Under the pieces are notes generated by a model, which was not told the DNA's origin, did not search any database, and saw only the letters and a program-made list of their open reading frames with translations. A stretch of DNA of 64,000 nt from Lichenicoccus sp964246745 (GTDB lineage Bacteria > Pseudomonadota > Alphaproteobacteria > Acetobacterales > Acetobacteraceae), in the NCBI GenBank assembly GCA_964246745.1, contig CAXTRK010000012.1, forward strand, positions 22,914 through 86,913, in the 5' to 3' direction. How positions within the stretch are numbered: position 1 is the stretch's first letter; every line of letters starts with the position of its first letter. Both the position numbers and the translations under genes were made by a program. Positions 33,109-41,518 of the stretch are shown here, piece after piece.

Positions 33109-34128
33109 TCAGAACGGCTCGTCGAGCCTTTTGGCGAGATCTTCGATGTTCTCGGGCGGCCAGGATGGCACGTTCATCCCCAGCGCGAGCCCCATGGAAG
33201 TCAGCACCTCCTTGATCTCGTTGAGCGACTTGCGTCCAAAGTTCGGAGTGCGCAGCATCTCCTGCTCGGTCTTCTGCACGAGATCGCCGATATAGACGAT
33301 GTTGTCGTTCTTGAGGCAGTTGGCCGAGCGCACCGACAGTTCCAGTTCGTCAACCTTGCGCAGCAGGTTGCGGTTGAACGGCAGGTCGTCCTGCGGCTCC
33401 TCGGTGCGGACCGGACGCGGCTCATCGAAATTGATGAAAAGCTGAAGCTGGTCCTGGAGAATGCGTGCGGCGAGTGCCACGGCGTCCTCGGGTGTGACCG
33501 CGCCGTTGGTCTCGACGGTGAGCAGCAGCTTGTCGTAGTCGGTCACCTGGCCGACGCGTGTCGGCTCGACCTTGTAGGAGACGCGTCGAACCGGCGAGTA
33601 GATCGCATCAATGGGGATCAACCCGATCGGCGCGTCCTCGGGACGATTGGCGACGGCCGGCACGTAGCCCTTGCCGAGCCCCACGGTCAGTTCCATGCCA
33701 AGCTTGACCCCGTCATCAAGCGTGCAGATGACCATGTCGGGGTTCATGACTTCGATATCGTGGCCGAGCTGAATCTGGCTCGCGCGCACTTCGCCCGGGC
33801 CGGTCGCGGTCAGCACCATGCGCTTCGGGCCTTCGCCGTGCATGCGCAGCGCGAGTTGCTTGATATTGAGCACGATGTCGGTCACGTCCTCTCGGACGCC
33901 GGCAATCGAGGAGAATTCGTGCAGCACGCCATCGATCTGAATCGCGGTGACCGCTGCTCCCTGCAGCGAGGAAAGCAGGATGCGGCGAATGGCGTTACCG
34001 AGGGTCATGCCGAAACCGCGCTCCAGCGGCTCGGCGACGATCGTCGCGGTACGCTGCGGCTCGGCGCCGGACTCGACTTCAAGCTTTTCCGGCTTGATCA
34101 GCGACTGCCAGTTTTTCTGCAGGACCAA
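33109..34128 (-). CDS. rpoA: RNA polymerase subunit alpha (TTG start)
   Basis: This 339-residue subunit nucleates core polymerase assembly. The N-terminal domain reads NWQSLIKPEKLEVE, ATIVAEPLERGFGMTLGNAIRRILLSSLQG and SSIAGVREDVTDIVLNIK. The C-terminal DNA-contact domain reads VDELELSVRSANCLKNDNIVYIGDLVQK and RTPNFGRKSLNEIKEVL. The family start corresponds to codons TTG GTC CTG CAG AAA AAC (M-V-L-Q-K-N) at 34128, with GAAAGG about 8 nt upstream, so a TTG start is required. Upstream in-frame ATG codons lie in or beside rpsK and give non-family residues. Confidence 0.96.
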   Translation of the reverse strand: MVLQKNWQSLIKPEKLEVESGAEPQRTATIVAEPLERGFGMTLGNAIRRILLSSLQGAAVTAIQIDGVLHEFSSIAGVREDVTDIVLNIKQLALRMHGEGPKRMVLTATGPGEVRASQIQLGHDIEVMNPDMVICTLDDGVKLGMELTVGLGKGYVPAVANRPEDAPIGLIPIDAIYSPVRRVSYKVEPTRVGQVTDYDKLLLTVETNGAVTPEDAVALAARILQDQLQLFINFDEPRPVRTEEPQDDLPFNRNLLRKVDELELSVRSANCLKNDNIVYIGDLVQKTEQEMLRTPNFGRKSLNEIKEVLTSMGLALGMNVPSWPPENIEDLAKRLDEPF

Positions 34129-34175
34129 GATTGTGGCCTTTCTAAAGACGGGATGACCGCTTGTGTCTCGAGAGG

Positions 34176-34568
34176 TCAGACGCGGCGGCGCTTGCGCGGC
34201 CGGCATCCGTTATGCGGAATGGGAGTCATGTCGCGGATCGCGGTGATCGAGAAGCCGACCGCCTGGAGCGCACGCAACGCGCTCTCGCGTCCCGAGCCTG
34301 GCCCGGACACCTCAATCTCGAGCGTCTCCATGCCGTGCTCACGCGCCTTGCGTCCGGCATCCTCGGCCGCGACCTGAGCGGCATACGGAGTCGACTTGCG
34401 CGAACCCTTGAAACCTTGGCTGCCGGAGGAAGACCAGGCAATCGAATTGCCTTGCGCGTCGGCAATGGTGATCATCGTGTTGTTGAACGTGGACAGCACG
34501 TGCGCCACGCCGGAGATGATGTTCTTGCGTTCTTTCTTGCGAACACGTGGTGCGGCGGCCTTGGCCAT
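34176..34568 (-). CDS. rpsK: 30S ribosomal protein S11
   Basis: This 130-residue protein contains GVAHVLSTFNNTMITIADAQGN, AEDAGRKAREHGMETLEIEVSGPGSGRESALRAL and the C-terminal TPIPHNGCRPRKRRRV, the universal S11 signature. It forms part of the 30S platform and the mRNA exit. Its ATG overlaps the rpsM stop by one base (TAATG), implying coupling. Confidence 0.98.
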   Translation of the reverse strand: MAKAAAPRVRKKERKNIISGVAHVLSTFNNTMITIADAQGNSIAWSSSGSQGFKGSRKSTPYAAQVAAEDAGRKAREHGMETLEIEVSGPGSGRESALRALQAVGFSITAIRDMTPIPHNGCRPRKRRRV

Positions 34569-34945
34569 TACTTCGTCACCTTCTTCTTGCCGGCGATCGC
34601 CACCGCCTTGCCCTTGCGCGTACGTGCGTTGGTGTGGGTGCGCTGGCCACGCACCGGCAAGCCGCGTCGGTGACGCAAGCCGCGATAGCAGCCCAGATCC
34701 ATCAGCCGCTTGATGTTCATGGCAAGCTCGCGACGCAGATCGCCCTCGACGCGGAATTGCCGGTCGATCAACTCGCGTATGCGAAGCACGTCGTCGTCGG
34801 ACAACTCATTGACCCGACGGGCGTCGGGAATGGCCAGCGATGTGCAGATTTCCTGCGCCTTCGATGGTCCGATGCCGTAAATATAGCGGAGCGCGACCGT
34901 CACGCGCTTGTTGGTCGGGATGTTCACGCCGGCAATACGCGCCAC
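34568..34945 (-). CDS. rpsM: 30S ribosomal protein S13 (GTG start)
   Basis: This 125-residue protein reads ARIAGVNIPTNKRVTVALRYIYGIGPSKAQEI, then RGLRHRRGLPVRGQRTHTNARTRKG, the S13 signature. The best start is the GTG at 34945, which replaces the usual M in MARIAG and has AAGGAG at 8 nt; an upstream GTG in frame is only one base from that ribosome-binding site. S13 contacts the 50S subunit and P-site tRNA. It is the first gene of the alpha operon behind its own promoter (35095-35122). Confidence 0.97.
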   Translation of the reverse strand: MARIAGVNIPTNKRVTVALRYIYGIGPSKAQEICTSLAIPDARRVNELSDDDVLRIRELIDRQFRVEGDLRRELAMNIKRLMDLGCYRGLRHRRGLPVRGQRTHTNARTRKGKAVAIAGKKKVTK

Positions 34946-34963
34946 GTCACTCACTCCTTGTCT

Positions 34964-34980
34964 GCCCGGACCAGCCGGGC
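34964..34980 (-). promoter_or_regulatory. Leader hairpin before rpsM
   Basis: GCCCGG-CTGGT-CCGGGC (minus-strand reading) lies just upstream of the rpsM ribosome-binding site, inside the leader defined by the promoter at 35095-35122. Alpha-operon leaders carry translational control structures in some bacteria; whether this one does is not shown by sequence. Confidence 0.35.
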
Positions 34981-35094
34981 AAAAGATTTCGTCACCCGCA
35001 AATCCGTGCGTGATCCGGCAGCGCGAATGATTGAATACAGCCCGGCCATCCACAGCGAATGTGCGGGGTCGCGCAAGCCGGTTCGAGGGCGCGC

Positions 35095-35122
35095 ACTATA
35101 CTGTCAGTGCCCTTCGAGTCAA
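35095..35122 (-). promoter_or_regulatory. Promoter of the alpha operon (rpsM-rpsK-rpoA-rplQ)
   Basis: On the minus strand TTGACT (35122-35117), a 16-bp spacer and TATAGT (35100-35095) form a good sigma-70-type promoter between adk and rpsM. The base after the -35 is C, giving GACTC, a GANTC methylation site overlapping the -35. Confidence 0.7.
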
Positions 35123-35132
35123 TCTTACGGGA

Positions 35133-35783
35133 TCAACTCTTCGCGAGCACGCGATCGATTTCCGCACTGACCTGATCGATGCCGGCCATGCCGTCGATGG
35201 TGTGAAGCCGGTTCTGACCCGCATAATACGGCAGGATCGGCGCCGTCTGCTCACGGAACGCGGCCAGCCGGGCGGCGACGGTCTCACGCTTGTCGTCGGC
35301 GCGGCGGATGAAGTCATGGCCGCCGCAGATGTCGCATGTGCCGGGCAGTTTCGGCAGCTTGAAGCTGTCATGATAGCCGGCGCCGCATGTGGCGCAGGTA
35401 AAGCGTCCGGCAATGCGCTCGGTGAGTTCGGCCTCGTCGACCTCGAGCGCCAGCACGGCGTCGATGGCAAGGCCGCGCTGCCGCATCAAGGCATCCAGCG
35501 CGTCCGCCTGGGCCTCGGTGCGGGGAAAACCGTCCAGGATGAAGCCGCGGGCGCAGTCCGGCTGACTGATACGCTGGCCGAGCATGGTGATGATGACCTC
35601 GTCGGGCACCAGGGCGCCGGAGTCCATGATGGCGCGCGCCTTGCGGCCGATCTCGCTGCCGGCGGCGACTTCGGCGCGGAGCATGTCGCCGGTCGAAATC
35701 TGGGCGATGCCGTGCAAACGCTCCAGGCGCTTTGCCTGGGTGCCCTTGCCGGCGCCAGGCGGGCCGAGAAAGATCAGGTTCAT
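35133..35783 (-). CDS. adk: Adenylate kinase, zinc-lid type
   Basis: This 216-residue enzyme interconverts AMP+ATP and 2 ADP. It has the P-loop MNLIFLGPPGAGKGTQAKRL, the AMP-binding QISTGDMLRAEVAAGS, the GFILDGFPRTEAQADAL motif, and a long LID with four cysteines (FTCATCGAGYH ... GTCDICGG) that should bind a structural zinc. The gene overlaps secY by 4 bp (ATGA), a common spc-operon arrangement. Confidence 0.97.
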   Translation of the reverse strand: MNLIFLGPPGAGKGTQAKRLERLHGIAQISTGDMLRAEVAAGSEIGRKARAIMDSGALVPDEVIITMLGQRISQPDCARGFILDGFPRTEAQADALDALMRQRGLAIDAVLALEVDEAELTERIAGRFTCATCGAGYHDSFKLPKLPGTCDICGGHDFIRRADDKRETVAARLAAFREQTAPILPYYAGQNRLHTIDGMAGIDQVSAEIDRVLAKS

Positions 35784-37129
35784 CTGAGGCGCGCTCTGCC
35801 GCGCGATTTGCGGATCAGGCCCTCATACTGGTGGGCCAGCAGATGCGACGTGATCTGCGCGCGCGTGTCCATCGCCACCGAGACGATGATGATCAGGCTG
35901 GTGCCGCCAAAGTAGAACGGCACGCTGTAGCGGCTGATCAGGATCTCGGGCAGCAGACAGACGATGGTGAGGTAGAGCGCCCCGATCGTCGTCAGCCGGG
36001 TCAGGATGCGGTCCAGGAAGGTCGCGGTGTTGGCGCCGGGCCGTATGCCGGGGAGAAAGCCGCCCTGCTTGCGCAGGTTGTCGGCGGTCTCGGTCGGATT
36101 GAAGGTCACTGCGGCGTAGAAGAACGAGAAGAAGATGATCATAGCGGCGTAAAGCAGCATGTAGATCGGCTGGCCGTGGCCGAGCAGCAAGCCGATATAG
36201 GTCAGCCAGCCATGGCCGCCGCTGCTGGCGGCAAACCCCGCGATGGTGGCCGGGATCAGCAGCACCGAGGACGCGAAGATCGGCGGGATCACGCCGGAAG
36301 TGTTGACCTTGAGCGGCATGTGCGTGGAATCCCCGCCGAACATGCGGTTGCCCTGCTGACGCTTGGGATACTGGATGGTCACCCGACGCTGGGCTGATTC
36401 CATGAAGGTGATGAAGCCGATGACGACGATGGCGAGCAGCAGGAACAAGGCGACGAAGAACGGCGAGAGGCCGCCGGTATAGCCAAGCTGCAGCATCGTG
36501 GCCAAGGCGTGCGGCAGGTTGGCGACGATGCCCGCGAAGATGATCAGGCTGATGCCGTTGCCGACGCCGCGCGCGGTGATCTGCTCGCCGAGCCACATCA
36601 GGAACATGGTGCCGCCGACCAGGGTGACGACACAGGAGAAGATGAAGAACGTGCCCGGATCGATCACCGCCGGCGCACCGTGGGTGCCGTGCATAGCCTC
36701 CAGCCCCACCGCGAAGCCATAGGCCTGGAACAGGGCGATGAAGACGGTGAGATAGCGGGTGTACTGGTTGAGCTTCTTGCGGCCGGATTCACCCTCCTTC
36801 TTGAGCGTCTCGAGCGATGGGATCGCGGACGACATCAACTGGATGATGATGGAGGCGCTGATATAGGGCATGATGTTCAGCGCAAACACGGTGGCGCGGC
36901 CGAGCGCACCGCCGGTGAACATGTTGAACATGCCCAGGATGCCGCTCTGGTGCTGGGCCATCAACTGGCCCATGACCGTGGCGTCGATGCCGGGCACCGG
37001 GATGTAGGTCCCCAGCCGGTAGATGACGAGGGCGCCCAGCGTGAACCAGATCCGCTTCCACAACTCGGTCGCCTTGCCCAGCGCGCCGAAATTCAGGTTG
37101 GCAGCCATCTGCTCGGCGCCTACGGCCAT
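35780..37129 (-). CDS. secY: Protein translocase channel subunit SecY
   Basis: This 449-residue protein has ten membrane helices forming the Sec channel. It begins MAVGAEQMAANLNFGALGKATELWKRIWFTLGALVIYRLGTYIPVPGID, with the plug region GGALGRATVFALNIMPYISASIIIQLM and later VTIQYPKRQQGNRMFGG. The start at 37129 matches the wording of other alphaproteobacterial SecY; an ATG 21 bp downstream is an alternative. It lies between rplO and adk in the usual spc order. Confidence 0.97.
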   Translation of the reverse strand: MAVGAEQMAANLNFGALGKATELWKRIWFTLGALVIYRLGTYIPVPGIDATVMGQLMAQHQSGILGMFNMFTGGALGRATVFALNIMPYISASIIIQLMSSAIPSLETLKKEGESGRKKLNQYTRYLTVFIALFQAYGFAVGLEAMHGTHGAPAVIDPGTFFIFSCVVTLVGGTMFLMWLGEQITARGVGNGISLIIFAGIVANLPHALATMLQLGYTGGLSPFFVALFLLLAIVVIGFITFMESAQRRVTIQYPKRQQGNRMFGGDSTHMPLKVNTSGVIPPIFASSVLLIPATIAGFAASSGGHGWLTYIGLLLGHGQPIYMLLYAAMIIFFSFFYAAVTFNPTETADNLRKQGGFLPGIRPGANTATFLDRILTRLTTIGALYLTIVCLLPEILISRYSVPFYFGGTSLIIIVSVAMDTRAQITSHLLAHQYEGLIRKSRGRARLR

Positions 37130-37213
37130 CCGTGCATTCCCCTCATCGTAGAACAGCGCCCCATTCGCGGCGGCGCTGTCTGTTCTAGCTCAGCACAGGC
37201 GGGACGCAAGCAA

Positions 37214-37699
37214 TCAGGCGGCGGCAGCCGCCTTGGGCGGCACCGACACGGTGATCGAGCCGCCCGCCTGTTCGATCGCCGCGATCGCCGCCGCTGAGGC
37301 TCCGGACACCGAGAAGCGTACCGCCTGCGTCAGTTCGCCGCTCGCGAGGATACGCACGCCCAAGACCTTGCCGCTGCCGACCAGTCCCGCCTTGCGAAGC
37401 GCCGACTCGTCGATCTCGCTCGCGCTATCGATCTTGCCGTCGACGATCGCTTTTTGCACCGCGCCAAGGTTGACCGGCGCATAGACCTTGCGGAAGAGGT
37501 TGTTGAAGCCGCGCTTCGGCAGGCGACGGTAGATCGGCAACTGACCACCCTCGAAGCCGTTCAGCGACACGCCTTCGCGCGCCTTCTGACCCTTCACGCC
37601 TTTGCCCGACGTCTTGCCCTTGCCCGAGCCAATGCCGCGGCCGAGACGCTTCTTGCGGTAGCGCGAGCCTTCGTTGTCGCGCAGTTCATTCAGGTTCAT
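37214..37699 (-). CDS. rplO: 50S ribosomal protein L15
   Basis: This 161-residue protein starts MNLNELRDNEGSRYRKKRLGRGIGSGKGKTSGKGVKGQKARE and continues GFEGGQLPIYRRLPKRGFNN, the L15 signature. It ends in an alanine-rich tail. L15 is a late-assembly protein of the 50S subunit. A 3-bp gap separates it from rpmD, and an 84-bp gap precedes secY. Confidence 0.98.
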   Translation of the reverse strand: MNLNELRDNEGSRYRKKRLGRGIGSGKGKTSGKGVKGQKAREGVSLNGFEGGQLPIYRRLPKRGFNNLFRKVYAPVNLGAVQKAIVDGKIDSASEIDESALRKAGLVGSGKVLGVRILASGELTQAVRFSVSGASAAAIAAIEQAGGSITVSVPPKAAAAA

Positions 37700-37702
37700 G
37701 GC

Positions 37703-37915
37703 TCAGTCCTCCACACGCACCAGGTGGGAGACCTTGCGTATCATCCCGCGCACTGCGGCGGTGTTCTCGAGTTCGCGTGTCTTGCCGATCCGATCGAGAC
37801 CAAGGCCGCGCAGCGTGGCCTGCTGGCCCGGCTTCTGACCGTTGCCGGAGCCGGTCTGGGTGATGCGCACGCGCTCGCCCGACAAGCGCGTGAGTGCGGC
37901 GAGTGTCTCAGACAT
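37703..37915 (-). CDS. rpmD: 50S ribosomal protein L30
   Basis: This 70-residue protein contains the L30 core VRITQTGSGNGQKPGQQATLRGLGLDRIGKTRELENTAAVRGMIRKVSHLV. The 5' end overlaps rpsE by 8 bp. A short acidic tail ends RVED. Its presence between rpsE and rplO is the normal spc order. Confidence 0.97.
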   Translation of the reverse strand: MSETLAALTRLSGERVRITQTGSGNGQKPGQQATLRGLGLDRIGKTRELENTAAVRGMIRKVSHLVRVED

Positions 37916-38522
37916 TGGCCGTCTCCGGCGTTGCCGCGTCCAGGGCCGGAGCCTCGATCACCGGGCCGCCGTCGCGCTTGCCCAGAATGTCCGACACCTT
38001 CTTGCCGCGTCGGCTCGCCACCGAACGCGGGCTGGCGCAACGTTGCAACGCGTCGAACGTGGCCTTGACCATGTTGTGCGAGTTGCGGCTGCCGAGCGAC
38101 TTGGCCACCACGTCGCCGATGCCAAGGCTCTCGAACACCGCGCGCATCGGACCGCCGGCGATGATCCCGGTGCCGGCTTCGGCCGAACGCAGCACCACGT
38201 GGCCGGCGCCGTAATGGCCGGCGGAGTCGTGATGCAGCGTGCGGCCTTCCTTCATCGGCACGCGGATCATGGTGCGCTTGGCCCGCTCGGTCGCCTTGCG
38301 TATCGCTTCGGGCACCTCGCGCGCCTTGCCGGCGCCGTAGCCGACGCGCCCCTTCTGGTCTCCCACGACCACAAGAGCGGCGAAGGCGAAACGACGCCCG
38401 CCTTTGACCACCTTTGCCACGCGGTTGATGGTGACCAGCTTGTCGACCAGGTCGTCGCCGTCGCGATTATGGTCGCGGTCGCGGCCGCCGCCCCGACCTC
38501 CTTCTCTCGGTTCACGTGCCAT
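37908..38522 (-). CDS. rpsE: 30S ribosomal protein S5
   Basis: This 204-residue protein has an Arg/Gly/Asp-rich N-terminus (REPREGGRGGGRDRDHNRDG), the double-stranded RNA-binding fold (LVTINRVAKVVKGGRRFAFAALVVVGD, GRVGYGAGKAREVPEAIRKA) and the typical GTGIIAGGPMRAVFESLGIGDVVAKSLGS. S5 helps decoding fidelity. It overlaps rpmD by 8 bp and follows rplR by 14 bp. Confidence 0.98.
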   Translation of the reverse strand: MAREPREGGRGGGRDRDHNRDGDDLVDKLVTINRVAKVVKGGRRFAFAALVVVGDQKGRVGYGAGKAREVPEAIRKATERAKRTMIRVPMKEGRTLHHDSAGHYGAGHVVLRSAEAGTGIIAGGPMRAVFESLGIGDVVAKSLGSRNSHNMVKATFDALQRCASPRSVASRRGKKVSDILGKRDGGPVIEAPALDAATPETANV

Positions 38523-38536
38523 GCGAGAGAGCTCCT

Positions 38537-38914
38537 TCAGAAGGCGAGGCCGCCCTCTCGGGCCGCCTCCGCCAGCGCCTTGACGCGCCCATGATAGAGA
38601 TAGGACCCGCGGTCGAAGACCACGCGGCTGACGCCGGCGGCAACCGCGCGCTCGGCGATGAGCTTGCCGACCGCCGCCGCCGCCTCGGCATTGGCGCCGG
38701 TCTTGAGCGCGCCCGACTTGATTTTCTCGCGCAGGCCGGGATCGAGCGATGATGCCGCCGCCACCGTGCGGCCGTTCGCGTCGTCAATCACCTGGGCGTG
38801 GATATTCTTGCCGGAACGGAACACCGACAGGCGCGGACGCCCACCGCCTTTGCTGCGGAGCTGAAAGCGCAGGCGCGTGCGCCGGCGCTCCCGCAGATCC
38901 TGTTGCGTGCTCAT
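38537..38914 (-). CDS. rplR: 50S ribosomal protein L18
   Basis: This 125-residue protein reads RERRRTRLRFQLRSKGGGRPRLSVFRSGKNIHAQVIDD, then ERAVAAGVSRVVFDRGSYLYHGRVKALAEAAREGGLAF, diagnostic of L18, which binds 5S rRNA. The ATG at 38914 overlaps the rplF stop by one base (TAATG); longer upstream frames belong to rplF DNA. Confidence 0.98.
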   Translation of the reverse strand: MSTQQDLRERRRTRLRFQLRSKGGGRPRLSVFRSGKNIHAQVIDDANGRTVAAASSLDPGLREKIKSGALKTGANAEAAAAVGKLIAERAVAAGVSRVVFDRGSYLYHGRVKALAEAAREGGLAF

Positions 38915-39447
38915 TACTTCTTCTTGCCTTCCTTGCGGCGGATGACCTCGTTGTCGTAGCGCACTCCCTTGCCCTTGTAGGGCTCCGGACCACGGAAGTT
39001 GCGTATGTCGAGCGCCACCTGGCCGACGCGCTGCTTGTCGATGCCTTCGACCACAACCGCCGTCGGACGCGGCGCCGTGATCTTGATGCCCGGCGGGATC
39101 GCATAGACGATGTCGTGCGAGTAGCCGAGATTCATCACCAGGTTGGAGCCCTGCACAGAGGCGCGGTAGCCGGTGCCGGTGATCTCGAGCGTCTTGCTGT
39201 AGCCGGTCGACACGCCTTTGACCATCGAGGCAACCAAAGCGCGCGTGGTGCCCCACATCATCCGGGAGGGCGCCGCCTTGCTGCGCGGCACCACGCTGAC
39301 CCGGCCGTCGGCGACGGTGGTCTCGACATGCTCCGAGAGCGGCAGCCGCAGCTCGCCGAGCTTGCCGGTCGCGGTCAGAACGCCGGCCGCGATCGCCACC
39401 TGCACGCCCTGGGGGATCTCGACAGGGTATTTGCCTACACGTGACAT
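38914..39447 (-). CDS. rplF: 50S ribosomal protein L6
   Basis: This 177-residue protein begins MSRVGKYPVEIPQGVQV and contains GTTRALVASMVKGVSTGYSKTLEITGTGYRA and the C-terminal RNFRGPEPYKGKGVRYDNEVIRRKEGKKK, the L6 signature. It lies near the GTPase-associated centre. GAGGGG lies 6-7 nt upstream of the ATG at 39447; the longer frame upstream overlaps rpsH. Confidence 0.98.
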   Translation of the reverse strand: MSRVGKYPVEIPQGVQVAIAAGVLTATGKLGELRLPLSEHVETTVADGRVSVVPRSKAAPSRMMWGTTRALVASMVKGVSTGYSKTLEITGTGYRASVQGSNLVMNLGYSHDIVYAIPPGIKITAPRPTAVVVEGIDKQRVGQVALDIRNFRGPEPYKGKGVRYDNEVIRRKEGKKK

Positions 39448-39457
39448 GACGCCCCCC

Positions 39458-39856
39458 TCAGAACACGCGACACAGGACCTCGCCGCCGACATTGGCGGCG
39501 CGAGCCTCTGCATCGCTCAGGACGCCGCGCGGCGTCGACAGAATGGACACACCGAGGCCGGCATAGACCCGCGGCATTTCCCTGATCTTGGAATACACCC
39601 TTCGCCCGGGCTTGGAGACGCGATGGATCTCTTTGATCACCGGCTCGCCATCGGTGTATTTCAGCTCGATGCGCAACTGGGCGATGCCAGGGCGCAGCTC
39701 CTCGGCCTTGAAGCCGCGGATATAGCCCTCGCGGCGCAGCGCGTCGAGCACGCCGGTGCGCAGCTTCGACGCCGGCGAGACGCACGCGGCATGCCGCGAA
39801 CGCTGCGCGTTGCGAATGCGGGTGAGCATGTCACCCAGGGGATCGGACATCGACAT
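39458..39856 (-). CDS. rpsH: 30S ribosomal protein S8
   Basis: This 132-residue protein starts MSMSDPLGDMLTRIRNAQRSRH and ends LGVSILSTPRGVLSDAEARAANVGGEVLCRVF, both diagnostic of S8. It binds 16S rRNA helix 21 and in E. coli is the translational repressor of the spc operon. It lies between rpsN and rplF as usual. Confidence 0.98.
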   Translation of the reverse strand: MSMSDPLGDMLTRIRNAQRSRHAACVSPASKLRTGVLDALRREGYIRGFKAEELRPGIAQLRIELKYTDGEPVIKEIHRVSKPGRRVYSKIREMPRVYAGLGVSILSTPRGVLSDAEARAANVGGEVLCRVF

Positions 39857-39868
39857 GGCGTGCTCCCC

Positions 39869-40174
39869 TTACCAGCTCGACTTGACCATGCCGGGAATCT
39901 GGCCGCTGCTGGCCAGATCGCGCAACGCGATGCGGCAGAGCTCGAATTTGCGGTAGTTCGCGTGCGCGCGCCCGGTCAGCTTGCAGCGCAGCTTGACACG
40001 GACGCGGGCGCCGTTGCGCGGCAACTGCGCCAGCTTCATCGACGCCTCGAAACGATCCTCGACCGGCAGCGTGCGATCCATGACGATGTTCTTCAGCGAC
40101 GCACGCTTGCCCTTGTCGCGCGCGGTCATTGCGCGACGCTTGAGGTTGCGATTGACGACGGATGTCTTGGCCAT
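39869..40174 (-). CDS. rpsN: 30S ribosomal protein S14
   Basis: This 101-residue protein is the long, zinc-free (C-minus) type. It begins MAKTSVVNRNLKRRAMTARDKGKRASLK and ends RCKLTGRAHANYRKFELCRIALRDLASSGQIPGMVKSSW. The ATG at 40174 follows GGAGGGTAGTT. A 60-bp gap separates it from rplE. Confidence 0.98.
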   Translation of the reverse strand: MAKTSVVNRNLKRRAMTARDKGKRASLKNIVMDRTLPVEDRFEASMKLAQLPRNGARVRVKLRCKLTGRAHANYRKFELCRIALRDLASSGQIPGMVKSSW

Positions 40175-40234
40175 AACTACCCTCCGGAACCTGCGAGGCG
40201 CGCACCCCTCGCCGTTTTCCAAAAAAACTTCATT

Positions 40235-40816
40235 TTAGCTGGCGAGAAACGGCAGGTCGAAGCCCTTCAGCAACGCCTTGGCCTCGCCATCGGTCGCGGC
40301 GTTGGTCACGAAGATGATGTCCATGCCGCGCACCTGGTCGACCTTGTCGTAGTTGATCTCGGGGAACACGATCTGCTCCTTCAGGCCCATGGCGAAGTTG
40401 CCGCGTCCATCGAAACCCTTGTTGGCAGGCAGCCCGCGAAAATCGCGCACCCGCGGCATCGCGATCGTCACCAGCCGGTCCAGAAACTCGTACATGCGCG
40501 CCCGACGTAGCGTCACCTTGCAGCCAATCGGCAGGCCCGCGCGGATTTTGAAGCCGGCGATCGCCTTCTTCGCCACCGTCTTCACCGGCTTCTGACCGGA
40601 GATCAGCATCAGGTCGCCGACCGCGGCGTCAAGTTTCTTCTGATCGGCCGCCGCCTCGCCGACGCCCATGTTGATCACGATCTTTTCCAAACGCGGCACC
40701 TGCATGACGTTCTTGTAGCCGAACTGCTCACGCAGGCTCGCGCGCAACTCACTTTCATAGCGCTGCTGCATGCGTGGTTTTTGCGGCTCGGGTCTCGCGT
40801 TGGTCGTCTCTACCAT
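40235..40816 (-). CDS. rplE: 50S ribosomal protein L5
   Basis: This 193-residue protein binds 5S rRNA. It contains QQRYESELRASLREQFGYKNVMQVPRLEKIVINMGVG, SGQKPVKTVAKKAIAGFKIRAGLPIGCKVTLR and FPEINYDKVDQVRGMDIIFVTNA. The ATG at 40816 gives a short family-variable N-terminus (VETTNARPEPQKPRM); longer upstream frame is antisense-free but overlaps rplX. Gap to rplX is 10 bp. Confidence 0.97.
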   Translation of the reverse strand: MVETTNARPEPQKPRMQQRYESELRASLREQFGYKNVMQVPRLEKIVINMGVGEAAADQKKLDAAVGDLMLISGQKPVKTVAKKAIAGFKIRAGLPIGCKVTLRRARMYEFLDRLVTIAMPRVRDFRGLPANKGFDGRGNFAMGLKEQIVFPEINYDKVDQVRGMDIIFVTNAATDGEAKALLKGFDLPFLAS

Positions 40817-40826
40817 GACCGGGTCC

Positions 40827-41147
40827 TCAGCCTTCGATAATCTGTCCGGTCGCCTTCGCGACACGGACCTTGCGGCCGTCATCCAGCACGCGGAAGCCGA
40901 CCTTGGTCGGCTTGCCGCTTGCGGGATCGACCAGCTTGAGATTGGACAAGTCGATCGACGCTTCGCGCTCGACAATGCCGCCCTGCTCGCCCATGCCCTT
41001 CGGCTTGGTATGGCGCTTGGCAATACGAACCCCTCGTACTACGGCGCGTCCTGCGGCCGGCAGCACGCTGAGCACCTCGCCCTGCTTGCCGCGGTCGGTT
41101 CCGGTGATCACGACGACCTTGTCGCCCTTCCGAATACGCGCCGCCAT
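40827..41147 (-). CDS. rplX: 50S ribosomal protein L24
   Basis: This 106-residue protein has the KOW motif IRKGDKVVVITGTDRGKQGEVLSVLPAAGRAVVRGVRIAKRH, then LSNLKLVDPASGKPTKVGFRVLDDGRKVRVAK. L24 starts 50S assembly. The ATG overlaps the rplN stop by one base (TGATG), with GGAGGTG just upstream. Confidence 0.98.
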   Translation of the reverse strand: MAARIRKGDKVVVITGTDRGKQGEVLSVLPAAGRAVVRGVRIAKRHTKPKGMGEQGGIVEREASIDLSNLKLVDPASGKPTKVGFRVLDDGRKVRVAKATGQIIEG

Positions 41148-41515
41148 CACAGCACCTCCGGCGCAAGCGAAATGATCTTCATGAAGCGGCGCGCACGCAG
41201 TTCGCGGACCACCGGGCCGAAGATACGCGTTCCGATCGGCTCGGCCTGCTTGTTGATCAGCACGGCGGCGTTGCGATCGAAGCGGATCGCGCTGCCATCC
41301 GACCTGCGCACCGGAAACGAGGTGCGCACGATCACCGCCTGATGCACGTCGCCCTTCTTCACCTTGCCGCGCGGGATCGCCTCCTTGATGGAGACCACGA
41401 TCACGTCGCCAACCGACGCCGACCGACGCTTCGAGCCGCCCAGCACCTTGATGCATTGCACCCGTCGCGCACCCGAGTTGTCGGCCACATCAAGGTTGCT
41501 TTCGACAATGATCAT
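41147..41515 (-). CDS. rplN: 50S ribosomal protein L14
   Basis: This 122-residue protein reads MIIVESNLDVADNSGARRVQCIKVLGGSKRRSASVGDVIVVSIKEAIPRGKVKKGDV and ends REL(R)ARRFMKIISLAPEVL, the universal L14 sequence. It forms an intersubunit bridge with S12/16S rRNA. One-base overlap with rplX and 3 bp from rpsQ. Confidence 0.98.
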   Translation of the reverse strand: MIIVESNLDVADNSGARRVQCIKVLGGSKRRSASVGDVIVVSIKEAIPRGKVKKGDVHQAVIVRTSFPVRRSDGSAIRFDRNAAVLINKQAEPIGTRIFGPVVRELRARRFMKIISLAPEVL

Positions 41516-41518
41516 CGC

